Of a DNA stretch of 35,646 nucleotides, positions 16,501 to 24,034 are shown piece after piece (the stretch's first letter is position 1; each line of letters begins with the position of its first letter). The position numbers and the translations under genes were made by a program. The notes below the pieces were generated by a model. That model was not told the origin of the DNA, searched no databases, and saw only the letters and a program-made list of their open reading frames with translations. The DNA is taken from assembly GCF_041749095.1 (NCBI RefSeq), contig NZ_JBGTCA010000284.1, forward strand, positions 1 through 35,646, in the 5' to 3' direction. The stretch comes from Aquiflexum sp041749095. GTDB lineage: Bacteria; Bacteroidota; Bacteroidia; Cytophagales; Cyclobacteriaceae.

Positions 16501-16817
16501 TCATTCATCTCAAAGCCTTCTTGCAGTGTTACATTTATGATGTTTGCATTGCCGACCACTCTATCCAATTTTTCAAATCCAATAAAGGAGAAAGAAAGGG
16601 TGTCAGACGCATTGGCTACAATGTTAAATACACCGTCCAAATCTGCCACAGTACCCTTTGTGGTACCTTTGATCAGAACGCTTGTGCCCGGTAGCGGTTG
16701 ACCACTGGGATCCGATACTTTTCCTTCTACCGTTCTTTCCTGGGCGAAGGCAGATAGTGTCAAACCTAGCAATAAGGTCAGCAACCATCCTACTCTTTTT
16801 GTTGTTAAGGTTTTCAT
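13599..16817 (-). CDS. SusC/RagA-family TonB-dependent outer-membrane transporter
   Basis: This 1072-residue protein has a signal peptide (about 1-25, ending SAFAQ), a carboxypeptidase-D-like domain (about 28-100, GKVSDPSGQPLPGTSVLIKG), then a plug (about 105-250) with LYGSRAANGAILITTKSG, and a long 22-strand-type barrel ending MAFPSTRNFGFNLNAKF. SusC proteins import nutrients through the outer membrane using TonB energy, with SusD as a lid. No N-terminal STN domain is present, so an anti-sigma/sigma partner is not expected. It is the first gene of the operon and has a Pho-box-like promoter upstream. The length is in the usual range for the family. The cargo is not encoded in any motif I can read. 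Confidence 0.95.
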   Translation of the reverse strand: MKTLTTKRVGWLLTLLLGLTLSAFAQERTVEGKVSDPSGQPLPGTSVLIKGTTKGTVADLDGVFNIVANASDTLSFSFIGFEKLDRVVGNANIINVTLQEGFEMNEIVVTALGMERDAKALGYSVQTVDGDRFTEARETNVLNSLSGRVAGVQITNGSSTLGGSTRVTIRGESSLNINANQPLFVVDGIPISNNVVGSSGRGGLEVDYGNAAGEINPDDVASMTVLKGPAAAALYGSRAANGAILITTKSGKGKRGLGITINSNTTFDNPLVMPKWQDRYGQGNNGQFAFVNGAGAGIADGVDESWGPDMNTGLSIPQFDSPRNVAGFRGGDLNAPSGSTINSTPWVPQPNNINDFFRTGVTLANNVSIAGDTEKANVRFSWTNLDQKGIVPNTDLKRNTLALNSGIQIIPNKLTINTTVNYQNTNSGNRPNISYGTENLMYLWIWYGRQINTGNLRDYWMPGMEGMQQFNYNYNYHDNPYFTVFENTNGQQKNRIFGNIVLNYHFTDKLSLMLRTGVDNYNELRDRKRAFSTQRFPRGNYREDNVYFNERNSDFLLTYSETTNTTWTYNIALGGNLMSQENRFLQLVAPELLIPDIYNFTNTAVALQTEQFNSRKKINSLYGFGQIGYKNILFLDITGRNDWSSTLPVNNNSYFYPSATLSGIISDMIEMPRNVSLVKVRAAYAEVGNDTSPYSLTNVFNNQIAWGSDQAKTESSVLSNAELRPERTASTEFGLDIRFFQGRLGLDFTYYNNITRDQIIPITLDIATGYNSRIINAGKIQNQGIEIVALANPIRKNNGFRWDVVANFTRNRGKVLELTEGLDTYTLTDRNGAFVQARIGERMGNMYGVGFARVEDPSSPFFGEIIHNSTGTPLRDSELVLQGNYNPDWMLGIQNSFSYKNFSFGFLFDVRYGGIVVSRTKTIGSTSGQLEETLFGRANGYDLTVEGNGIISPGVISNGDGTFRPNDIKITSRNWHNRYYERNNVEAAKYDASYIKLREVIFGYNLPKKWFGNLPIEDVRLSVVGRNLALWTENPHFDPETLSMSGGTLQPGIENMAFPSTRNFGFNLNAKF

Positions 16818-16861
16818 TTGTTTGTAGAAATGTGTAATGTCTTTAAGTTTAAAAGTTTTAA

Positions 16862-16917
16862 CAAAGCTAAACTTTTGACCTACAGGGGAGGTTAAGTAAA
16901 AGTTAATTAAAGGTGAA
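16862..16917 (-). promoter_or_regulatory. Candidate Pho-box-like promoter of the susCD-phospholipase operon
   Basis: Read on the minus strand, TTCACC (16917-16912), TTAACT (16906-16901) and TTAACC (16895-16890) lie at an 11-bp pitch. After 20 bp comes TAGCTTTG (16869-16862), a full match to TAnnTTTG, and the susC start codon is 44 bp further on. This is the clearest of the four examples. Further TTAAC-like words lie upstream to about 17040 and could be additional sites. Confidence 0.5.
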
Positions 16918-17070
16918 TTAATTTAGTGTTAAGTTTCCAAAAATACCGTTTTAAGGCAAATAAATGCAGTTTATTAGCTTAACATTGATCTTAATTTAGA
17001 TATTCATATTTAGTAAAAGTTAGGATTGTGTTAAGTTAAAAAGTATATAAATAGTAAACTTTCCTATTTC

Positions 17071-17365
17071 AAACCTTTGAGGTTTTTTTTAACCTCAAAG
17101 GTTTTTGGGTTAAGTTTATTTGGTTCAGAGGAAGGGTTTGGGTTAAAAGGGAAAACCTTCGAGGTCCTGACGTCGCGGTGGGGAAGACCTCAAACATGAG
17201 ACTACCTAACCTTTGAGCTTTATTTAACCTTGAAGGTTTTTGGGTTAAGGTTATTTGGTTCAGAGGAAGGGTTTGGGTTAAGTTTATTTGGTTCAGAGGA
17301 AGGGTTTGGGTTAAGAGGGAAAAACCTTCGAGGTCCTGACGTCGGGGTAGGGAAGACCTCAAAGG
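17071..17365. repeat. Nested repeat cluster built on AACCT(T/C)GAGGT palindromes
   Basis: This is the main content of the 565-bp gap between susC and the helicase gene. A palindrome (17071-17104) is followed by a unit containing TTTGGTTCAGAGGAAGGG, which occurs near 17119, 17253 and 17287. The last two form a tandem direct repeat of about 32 bp. Two copies of AACCTTCGAGGTCCTGACGT (near 17154 and 17323) each end in GACCTCAAA. The whole appears as a duplicated composite module. Open frames across it are repetitive and I do not regard them as genes. Confidence 0.8.
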
Positions 17366-17382
17366 TTTCTTCGCCCCCACAC

Positions 17383-18708
17383 TTAATTCGCCTCCGCGAC
17401 CCTCACTTTCACCTTCTTCAACTTCTCGTTATTGATCTTGGAGATGGTTTTTTTGGCGAGGTCACGTTTGATGGCTACGTAGGAAGCAAAATCTAAAATA
17501 GTAATAAGACCTATATCAGAACCGTCAAGGCCACCTTTTTTGGTCAGGAGACCTACAATATCCCCTTTGCTGATTTTGTCTTTTTTTCCTGCACTGATAT
17601 ATAGGCAGGCGAGGGTGGTAGGAGTGGGTTGGGGTAAGGTTTCCGACACTTCGATTTCCTCCACTGATTTATCAATATAGTCGGGAAGTTCCTCATCATT
17701 GGCCAAAATCAGATATCCCTGACCTTCTGCATGCATCCGTGCAGTCCGTCCATTGCGGTGGGTAAAGGCATCTATCCTTGGAGGCAATTGATAATGGACC
17801 ACATGCTTGATTTCGGGAATGTCCAAGCCCCGTGATGCAAGGTCTGTGGCAATTAAAAGGTTGTAAACACCACTTCGGAATTTTATCAGGTTTTTTTCAC
17901 GGTCGATCTGTTCCATCCCACCGTGCAGGACGCCATGTTCAAAATTATAAGCTGTCAGCAAAATACTGATCCTGTCCACAGCATCCCGGTGGTTGCAAAA
18001 AACCAGACAAGCTTCATGCTGAAATGCTGCAACAAGGCGCATCAAGGTCTCTACTTTTACCTTGCTTGAAGTATGGATAAGTTTGAGTTCCAGTTTGGAG
18101 TCAGCCTCATCTTTGAGGTAATTGACCTGATGTGGTCTGCTGAAAGGAATAAAATCCGGCATCCTGTCCAATTTGGTGGCAGAGGTCAACAAATGTCTTT
18201 CAGTACCGGATAATTTCCTGAATATCCCCCTCAGTTGTTCATGAAAACCCATCTGTAAGGATTTGTCAAATTCGTCCAATACAATCAGACGGATATTTTC
18301 CATATCAAAGGATTCCCTTTGGACATGGTCGGACAACCTGCCCGGAGTTCCGATGACAACTGCAGGACCTTCGGCCAAGGAGTTTTGTTCAATTTTCACA
18401 GAATGTCCTCCATAGCATGTGCTTACCCTGAAGTTTGTTTTCAGGGACTTAAAAACCTGCTCGATCTGTATGGCCAACTCCCTTGAGGGCACTACGATCA
18501 GTGCCTGTACCTCTCTGAGACTTTCATCCAAACAATCAATCAGGGGGAGGAGATAAGCCAAAGTCTTTCCCGAACCGGTGGGTGCAAGCAGCATCAGGTT
18601 ATCGGTCTCTTTGGCCTGCTGAATAAAATCCAACTGCATTTCATTAAAAGATTCGATTCCCAAAAGATTTAAAAATCCGGCGTGTTTCTGATCGGTAGTT
18701 TCTGACAT
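17383..18708 (-). CDS. DEAD-box RNA helicase with DbpA-type RNA-binding domain
   Basis: This is a 441-residue protein. Helicase motifs in order: Q-motif region (FNEMQLDFIQ), motif I APTGSGKT, VPSRELA, GTPGRL, motif II DEFD (instead of DEAD), motif III SAT, then the second RecA domain with TDLASRGLDIP and motif VI HRNGRTAR. The last about 75 residues (LACLYISAGKKDKISKGDI, then GLITILDFASYVAI) match the DbpA RNA-binding domain, which in DbpA recognises 23S rRNA hairpin 92 during large-subunit assembly. A ribosome-assembly role is thus likely. The DEFD variant is common in Bacteroidota members. It is monocistronic, with its 3' end next to the repeat cluster. Confidence 0.92.
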   Translation of the reverse strand: MSETTDQKHAGFLNLLGIESFNEMQLDFIQQAKETDNLMLLAPTGSGKTLAYLLPLIDCLDESLREVQALIVVPSRELAIQIEQVFKSLKTNFRVSTCYGGHSVKIEQNSLAEGPAVVIGTPGRLSDHVQRESFDMENIRLIVLDEFDKSLQMGFHEQLRGIFRKLSGTERHLLTSATKLDRMPDFIPFSRPHQVNYLKDEADSKLELKLIHTSSKVKVETLMRLVAAFQHEACLVFCNHRDAVDRISILLTAYNFEHGVLHGGMEQIDREKNLIKFRSGVYNLLIATDLASRGLDIPEIKHVVHYQLPPRIDAFTHRNGRTARMHAEGQGYLILANDEELPDYIDKSVEEIEVSETLPQPTPTTLACLYISAGKKDKISKGDIVGLLTKKGGLDGSDIGLITILDFASYVAIKRDLAKKTISKINNEKLKKVKVRVAEAN

Positions 18709-18935
18709 GATGCAAAGGTAGGTTTTTTTGAAGTATGGGGGTTACATGAAATATTTTGAGAGTTTTATATAAATTACTCTAAAAACCATTGAGGTTATGA
18801 AATCCGGTCAAATATTCTCCTCCAAATCAGTTTTTTACCTTTTCACCAATAACTTCTTTGCTAATCCTATTATAGCTGGTAATTTGATTCTTGTTATTCA
18901 AGAGTAAAACCCTGACCGCGCAATTCCCCAAAACT

Positions 18936-20807
18936 ATGAAGAAACTTACTTGCCTTTTCCTGGTATTTACCAGCTTTACTTTATCGATGGCCCAAGATCT
19001 CACTTTGATCAAAAACGGTAATTCTGATTTTACAATCATCATTCCCAAAGCTCCTGAGGTTCAGGAAATACAGGCAGCTAAAATTCTCCAAGACTATCTA
19101 CACAGGATTTCCGGATATGCTATCCCTATTGCACATGATGATGGGCTCCCAAGTCCCAATGAGATTCTTATCGGACGGGGCAACCGTCCTGAAACCGCTC
19201 ATGTACCCTACATGGAGTTGGGGCAGGAGGGGCTGTATATCCAAAATACCGGAAAGAAGCTGATCATTTCAGGAGGTCCTAAAAAAGGGGTTATCTATGC
19301 GGTTCATACTTTTTTGGAGGATTATTTGGGCTGTAAGAAATATTCATCAAGTGTGGAGGTAATCCCTCGACATAATACGGTTAAAATCGGTCCGATCAAA
19401 GATTTGCAGGTACCTGTGTTTTCATTCCGGGAAGTATTCTACAATGATGTTTACGACCCGGTCCATATGGATTGGCATAGACTACATTCCCATGGGGAAA
19501 GGGGAACATCGCCCTCTGAATGGGGATATTGGGTGCATACTTTCCATACTTTTTTGGACCCCAAAGAATATGGCGAGTCCAATCCTGAATATTTCAGCTA
19601 TTATGACGGGAAGCGTCATGCTGCCCTGATACCCTCTTGGGACGGCAAAAGTGTGCAGCCCGAGTCGCAACTTTGTCTTTCCAATCCTGAAGTGTTGGAA
19701 ATCGTCAGCAAAAACCTGAAAGCCGCCATGGACAAAAAGCCCCAGGCTAAGTATTGGTCTGTCAGCCAAAATGACAATGTGAACTATTGCAGATGTGAAC
19801 ATTGCGCTGCCCTAGATGCCAAATATGCCGCTTTTGCACCTGAGGAAAAAATGTACGCCACGCACGGAAGTGAATACCCTGCCTTGGGAATGGGATCAAT
19901 GTTGACCTTTATCAATAAGGTGGCTGAACGCTTTCCGGATAAAGTCATTTCCACGCTTGCTTATCAATACACCCGGGTTCCGCCCAAGGATATCGTCCCA
20001 AGGGAAAATGTGAACATCATGCTCTGCAGCATTGAAAGTACCAGAAATGAGCCAATGGAAACAGGTGATAGGGCATTTAGCAATGACCTGGAAGGATGGG
20101 GGAAAATCACCGACAATATCCTGGTTTGGGATTATACCATTCAGTTTTCCCATTTGGTTTCTCCTTTTCCCAATCTCAGGACCCTTCAGCCCAATGTGCA
20201 GTTTTTAAGGAAAAACCGTGTCAGTGCCGTTTTTGAGCAGGGAAATATTCAGAGTGGCGGTGAGTTTGCCGAACTGAGGGCATATCTTTTGGCCAAATTG
20301 CTTTGGAATCCGAATGTAAATATTGAAGAGGAAATGAATGGGTTTCTAATTGCTTTTTATGGAAAAGCAGCACCTTATGTAAGACAATATATTGAATTGC
20401 TTCATGACAATAATCAGGGATTTACAGGTAGGAAAATGTCCATTTTCGGTAGTCCTGTAAAGGAGAAAGACAGTTTTCTGTCCCCTGAACTTATTCAGGC
20501 TTACAATGACATATTCGATCAAGCTGAGAAAGCAGTGAAAAAGGAACCCGAGATTTTAAGCAGGGTAAAATCAGCCCGGCTACCGTTACAATATGCCATG
20601 CTGGAAATTGCAAAGGAAGAACAGGCAAGTGCTTGGGGAAATCTCGCTCCTTCCCAACCGCAAAGATTAAACCTTCCATCAGAAGTCAGCCACCTACTGT
20701 ATGATTTTATCTACCATTGTATGCAGACCAAGGTTAGCAGACTTTCAGAGTGGCATACACCACCGGTTGAGTATTTGGGAAAATACCCTGTCTTGGTTTC
20801 AAAATAA
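18936..20807 (+). CDS. Exported DUF4838 protein with GH20/GH67-like N-terminal domain
   Basis: I start at ATG 18936 (623 aa), which gives a clean signal peptide (MKKLTCLFLVFTSFTLSMAQ); an upstream in-frame codon at 18891 would bury it. Residues about 25-130 look like the zincin-like small domain found before GH20 and GH67 catalytic barrels (PEVQEIQAAKILQDYLHRIS). The rest fits DUF4838, with YWSVSQNDNVNYCRCEHCAA as a distinctive cysteine-containing segment. Such proteins are thought to be glycoside hydrolases or carbohydrate-binding proteins acting outside the cytoplasm; no activity is assigned with certainty. It stands alone on the plus strand after a 227-bp gap in which I see no clear promoter. 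It may work with the ThuA and Gfo/Idh/MocA genes downstream, although an AT-rich island separates them. Confidence 0.82.
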   Translation: MKKLTCLFLVFTSFTLSMAQDLTLIKNGNSDFTIIIPKAPEVQEIQAAKILQDYLHRISGYAIPIAHDDGLPSPNEILIGRGNRPETAHVPYMELGQEGLYIQNTGKKLIISGGPKKGVIYAVHTFLEDYLGCKKYSSSVEVIPRHNTVKIGPIKDLQVPVFSFREVFYNDVYDPVHMDWHRLHSHGERGTSPSEWGYWVHTFHTFLDPKEYGESNPEYFSYYDGKRHAALIPSWDGKSVQPESQLCLSNPEVLEIVSKNLKAAMDKKPQAKYWSVSQNDNVNYCRCEHCAALDAKYAAFAPEEKMYATHGSEYPALGMGSMLTFINKVAERFPDKVISTLAYQYTRVPPKDIVPRENVNIMLCSIESTRNEPMETGDRAFSNDLEGWGKITDNILVWDYTIQFSHLVSPFPNLRTLQPNVQFLRKNRVSAVFEQGNIQSGGEFAELRAYLLAKLLWNPNVNIEEEMNGFLIAFYGKAAPYVRQYIELLHDNNQGFTGRKMSIFGSPVKEKDSFLSPELIQAYNDIFDQAEKAVKKEPEILSRVKSARLPLQYAMLEIAKEEQASAWGNLAPSQPQRLNLPSEVSHLLYDFIYHCMQTKVSRLSEWHTPPVEYLGKYPVLVSK

Positions 20808-20928
20808 TTGAATTAGATCACTCATTGTTGATAATAATTTTGTTATTTTTCAGATTATTCGTTCAAAACCATATAACCCAATAATAGAATGATTTATATG
20901 TTTTCAGATATTGTATTAAATTTGTTAT

Positions 20929-21189
20929 ATGAATACTACGGAAATTTTAAATATAAGAAATAGATTCAAAGAAGCTGGTGCTTCTGGAAATAAAGCTCAC
21001 GTCGTGGCTAGTCAAGGGAAGTGGATATTATTGAGGGATGGAAGTCCAAAAGCAGTTGCCACACTCAATACCAAAGCAGATGCATTGGAGGAGGTAAAAA
21101 AAATGATTGGTACTGGAAACATTGATAGAATTGTAATTCATAGACCGGATGGGTCAGTTGAAAAAGTTCTTGTTATAAATTCTAAATGA
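20929..21189 (+). CDS. DUF2188 small protein
   Basis: This is an 86-residue protein. The central part HVVASQGKWILLRDGSPKAVATLNTKADALEEVKK (two strands and a helix) followed by IVIHRPDGSVEKV fits the DUF2188 family, a small alpha-beta domain of unknown function. It is co-directional with, and 7 bp upstream of, the next gene, so the two are probably co-transcribed. The local DNA is distinctly AT-rich compared with the preceding gene, which suggests acquisition from another source. DUF2188 proteins are often encoded near mobile or defence genes, but I cannot assign a role here. Confidence 0.75.
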   Translation: MNTTEILNIRNRFKEAGASGNKAHVVASQGKWILLRDGSPKAVATLNTKADALEEVKKMIGTGNIDRIVIHRPDGSVEKVLVINSK

Positions 21190-21196
21190 ATAATAG

Positions 21197-21820
21197 GTGG
21201 ATTTTGAGAAAAATGTTTTTATCAATTGCCCTTTTGACAATGCTTATAAGCCCATTTTAAAATCAATTTATTTTTGCCTCACCTATCTTGGATATAATCC
21301 ATTACTTTCTGAAACAAAAAATTCCGCCGAATCACGGATAAGTAATATTCAAATTTTAATAGAAAAAGCAAAATTTAGCATCCATGATATTTCCAGAATG
21401 CAAGCAAGTAAAAAAAATGAACTTGCCAGATTTAACATGCCATTTGAATTGGGAATGGATATTGGTTGTAAAAGATTTGGGAATCAGATTTATAAAGACA
21501 AATCATTCTTAATTTTCGACAAGGAGCATTACAGATATCAAAAAGCCTTATCTGATATTTCAGGAAATGATATTCAAATCCACAAAGATATTCCTGAAAA
21601 AGCCCTAAGGCATGTCAGAAATTGGATTTTCAAACAAAATAATAAAAAGATAGATAGTGCCAATAGAATTTGGAATTCCTTCAACCAATTTAATGGTGAT
21701 TTCTATTTGATTCTTCAAAGTGATGAATTGAGCCAAGAAGATGTGGATGAAATGCCATGGGAAGAACACCGGAATTACATACTTCAATGGATGGAAGGAC
21801 GAAAAAAATTCAACAATTGA
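21197..21820 (+). CDS. TIR/nucleoside-deoxyribosyltransferase-like protein of unknown function
   Basis: This 207-residue protein starts at GTG 21197 (preceded by ATAGGTG-like DNA), 7 bp after the DUF2188 gene. The N-terminal two thirds read like a flavodoxin-type Rossmann fold. NVFINCPFDNAYKP is the first strand and loop; YLGYNPLLSE follows; RISNIQILIEKAKFSIHDIS is the helix-strand; FNMPFELGMDIGCKRFG is the next element. The glutamate of PFELG falls where nucleoside 2-deoxyribosyltransferases and TIR-like NAD hydrolases keep their catalytic glutamate. The C-terminal 60 residues are helical. I do not recognise a named family. NAD or nucleotide cleavage, perhaps as a phage-defence effector, is a hypothesis from fold and context only. 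The DNA is about 28-30% GC in two sampled 60-base lines. Confidence 0.6.
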   Translation: MDFEKNVFINCPFDNAYKPILKSIYFCLTYLGYNPLLSETKNSAESRISNIQILIEKAKFSIHDISRMQASKKNELARFNMPFELGMDIGCKRFGNQIYKDKSFLIFDKEHYRYQKALSDISGNDIQIHKDIPEKALRHVRNWIFKQNNKKIDSANRIWNSFNQFNGDFYLILQSDELSQEDVDEMPWEEHRNYILQWMEGRKKFNN

Positions 21821-21909
21821 ATTTCAAAAATAAATTTAAAGACCAAATTTTAAATAAAGTGGATTCTAGACCAAAATAATTATTTTGTATGAATTTATGT
21901 CCTGGAGTA

Positions 21910-22623
21910 TTATCGAAATCCCGCCCAAATCAAACTTTCAATCACCAATTTCCTGTAACTCTTATCTGAAAACACCTCAGGGCCATGTCCAGGTTGGATA
22001 TACACTGATCGGGATTTAGGGTTGATTTGCTGACACCAAACCACAGGATTCATACTTTTCGGATGGTCGGTTTTTGCCAATACATGTATATTTTTGTTGA
22101 CAGGGGCATTGATATAGATTTCATCAAAAACTTTAAAATCCTTAATTCCTGAGGTGATGGGATGTTTGGAGTCAGTGATTTGGATATTAAATCTCACATC
22201 ATGTTGGTATCCTGAAGGATTGCTGTTATCAGTGGATGGTTCTACATATCGTCCCCCCAGCACCTGTTGATAAAACTCCCAATCCTGATAGGAGGGTAGG
22301 GAATGATGGAGAAAGACCAAACCTATTCCTGATTCTACCTTTTCTTCAAATCCTTTTTTCTGTTCTTCGGTAATCTGTTGGACCATATCATAAAACAGTA
22401 CCAAATCAAAATCATCACCATATTTGCCCAGCCAAAAGTCATTGGCCTTTGGGTGTAGGATTTCTGTGAACTCTATATTTTGAAAACTGTCCAACATCTC
22501 AAAAAACACTTCCCTGTCAAAGTCATGCCCGCCTGTAATCAATAGCACCTTTAAATTATCTTCCTGCGCAATGGATTGGAAGCTTGTCAGTAAAATCAGG
22601 AGGAGGATTAGGATTTGATTCAT
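21910..22623 (-). CDS. Exported ThuA-domain protein
   Basis: This 237-residue protein has a signal peptide (about 1-20, ending SIAQ). The glutamine-amidotransferase-like ThuA fold follows: KVLLITGGHDFD, FDLVLFYDM, GIGLVFLHHSLPSY, then a C-terminal PVVWCQQINPKSRSVYIQPGHGPEVF. ThuA-type proteins are associated with trehalose and related sugar use in Bacteroidota and rhizobia, and are often encoded beside Gfo/Idh/MocA oxidoreductases, as here (divergent gene at 22916). They act on 3-keto sugars or remain biochemically unclear. It lies at the edge of the AT-rich island. The 292-bp gap to the next gene holds the inverted repeat at 22695-22772. Confidence 0.85.
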   Translation of the reverse strand: MNQILILLLILLTSFQSIAQEDNLKVLLITGGHDFDREVFFEMLDSFQNIEFTEILHPKANDFWLGKYGDDFDLVLFYDMVQQITEEQKKGFEEKVESGIGLVFLHHSLPSYQDWEFYQQVLGGRYVEPSTDNSNPSGYQHDVRFNIQITDSKHPITSGIKDFKVFDEIYINAPVNKNIHVLAKTDHPKSMNPVVWCQQINPKSRSVYIQPGHGPEVFSDKSYRKLVIESLIWAGFR

Positions 22624-22694
22624 ATTTTAAAAATAGTGAAAACTTATGGATAATAGTTTACAAATCTAAAAGCTTGATTGAATCATTTAATAGA

Positions 22695-22772
22695 ACGCTG
22701 ATAACGCTGATTTTGCTGATGTCCACAGGTAAAAAAATCAGTGCAAATCAGCTCCATCAGCGTTATCAGCGT
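22695..22772. repeat. 17-bp perfect inverted repeat ACGCTGATAACGCTGAT
   Basis: Arms 22695-22711 and 22756-22772 are exact reverse complements. The interior holds further complementary ATCAG/CTGAT words. The same arm occurs at 7443-7459. It lies between the divergent ThuA and oxidoreductase genes, so it is not acting as a simple terminator of either. Confidence 0.8.
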
Positions 22773-22915
22773 GCCAAATGCAGTAATTGGAGCTTTAGCC
22801 TATGATTAAGATAGTTTTAATCCTGATTTTAATAAAAACTGATATAACTTGCAGATAGGCGCAATCAAAACAAAAAGAAATAATACTCCAAACTAACAGC
22901 CCAAAATCCCATACC

Positions 22916-24034
22916 ATGAAAAATTCCCTTATACTCCTTATTCTTATGATGTTCAATTTTCAGCATCAGACAGTTTTTGCACAACAAACTTCCCAAGAAC
23001 CTGTTCGCATGGCCATGATGGGGCTGTCACATGGGCACTCTCCATGGATATTCAACAGGAAAGATAAATCAGATGTTGAATTGGTGGGTATCTATGAACC
23101 GGATGAAAAATTGGCAGCATCGTTTGCCAAACGATATGATTTGGGAAAAGACCTATTTTTTAGCGATGCCGATCAGATGTTGGATAAAGTTATGCCTGAG
23201 GCTGTATTGGCATTTGGTTCTATTTATGACCATTTGATGGTGGTTGAAAAAGCGGCACCCCGTGGAATCCACGTGATGGTTGAAAAACCCCTGTCTGCTT
23301 ATTATGAACATGCCGTAAAAATGAAAGCATTGGCTGAACAACATGGCATTCATCTCTTGACCAATTTTGAGACATCATGGTATGCCAGCACCGAAAAGAC
23401 CTATCAATTATTACAGGACAAGGCTACGTTTGGTAAGATCCGGAAAGCGGTTTTTCATCATGGTCATAGAGGTCCAAAAGAAATTGGGGTTGGAAAGGAG
23501 TTTTTGGATTGGCTGACAGATCCTGTTCAGAACGGTGGAGGTGCCCTGATAGATTTTGGCTGCTATGGGGCCAATATCATGACTTATTTGATGGAGGGCA
23601 GGAAGCCAATCTCAGTTACTGCAATTACCAATACATTTAAACCTGAAGTCTATCCCAAAGTGGATGATGAAGCTACCATTATTTTGGATTACGGAGATGC
23701 GCAGGCCATCATACAGGCTTCCTGGAACTGGCCTTTTGACAGGAAGGACATGGAAGTCTATGGGGTTTCCGGACATGTGATCAGTGAAAACAGATCAAAA
23801 ATGAGGATAAGAAGCTGGTCCTCAAATGAAGAGCAGCTTTTGGAGGTAACTCCCGAAGAATTGGGAGTCTATGTTGATCCATTCTCATATTTTGCAGATG
23901 TGATACGTGGTAAAATTAATGTGGAGGAATATAGTCTGTATTCATTGGGCAATAATATGATAGTTGCCGAGATTCTTGATGCTGCCAGGCAATCTGCCGC
24001 TAAAGGTCAAACAGTTTATTTGAAATCAGAATAA
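22916..24034 (+). CDS. Exported Gfo/Idh/MocA-family oxidoreductase
   Basis: This 372-residue protein has a signal peptide (about 1-23, ending TVFAQ). The Rossmann domain starts VRMAMMGLSHGHSPW, a variant of the usual GxGxxG loop, and is followed by the family's EKP motif (HVMVEKPLSAYYEHA). The C-terminal alpha-beta domain has GGGALIDFGCYGANIMTYLM, the helix that closes the active site. These enzymes oxidise or reduce sugars, inositols or their derivatives with NAD(P). Exported forms are common in Bacteroidota and usually retain the cofactor through Tat-like or tight binding, although the signal here has no twin arginine. The divergent ThuA neighbour supports a sugar-modifying role. The altered nucleotide loop is worth noting. 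About 250 bp of DNA without clear features separates it from the next gene. Confidence 0.88.
   Translation: MKNSLILLILMMFNFQHQTVFAQQTSQEPVRMAMMGLSHGHSPWIFNRKDKSDVELVGIYEPDEKLAASFAKRYDLGKDLFFSDADQMLDKVMPEAVLAFGSIYDHLMVVEKAAPRGIHVMVEKPLSAYYEHAVKMKALAEQHGIHLLTNFETSWYASTEKTYQLLQDKATFGKIRKAVFHHGHRGPKEIGVGKEFLDWLTDPVQNGGGALIDFGCYGANIMTYLMEGRKPISVTAITNTFKPEVYPKVDDEATIILDYGDAQAIIQASWNWPFDRKDMEVYGVSGHVISENRSKMRIRSWSSNEEQLLEVTPEELGVYVDPFSYFADVIRGKINVEEYSLYSLGNNMIVAEILDAARQSAAKGQTVYLKSE

Noticed and set aside
17071..17365. CRISPR array
   Set aside because: Repeat units are nested and of different sizes, spacers of uniform length are absent, and no cas gene is nearby.
17069..17380. Open frame of 103 residues (minus strand) and its plus-strand counterpart in the repeat cluster
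   Set aside because: The protein is only a translation of the DNA repeats (QTLPLNQINLTQ repeated) and has no family resemblance or start signal.
18891..18935. Earlier start for the DUF4838 gene
   Set aside because: It would bury the signal peptide behind 15 unrelated residues.
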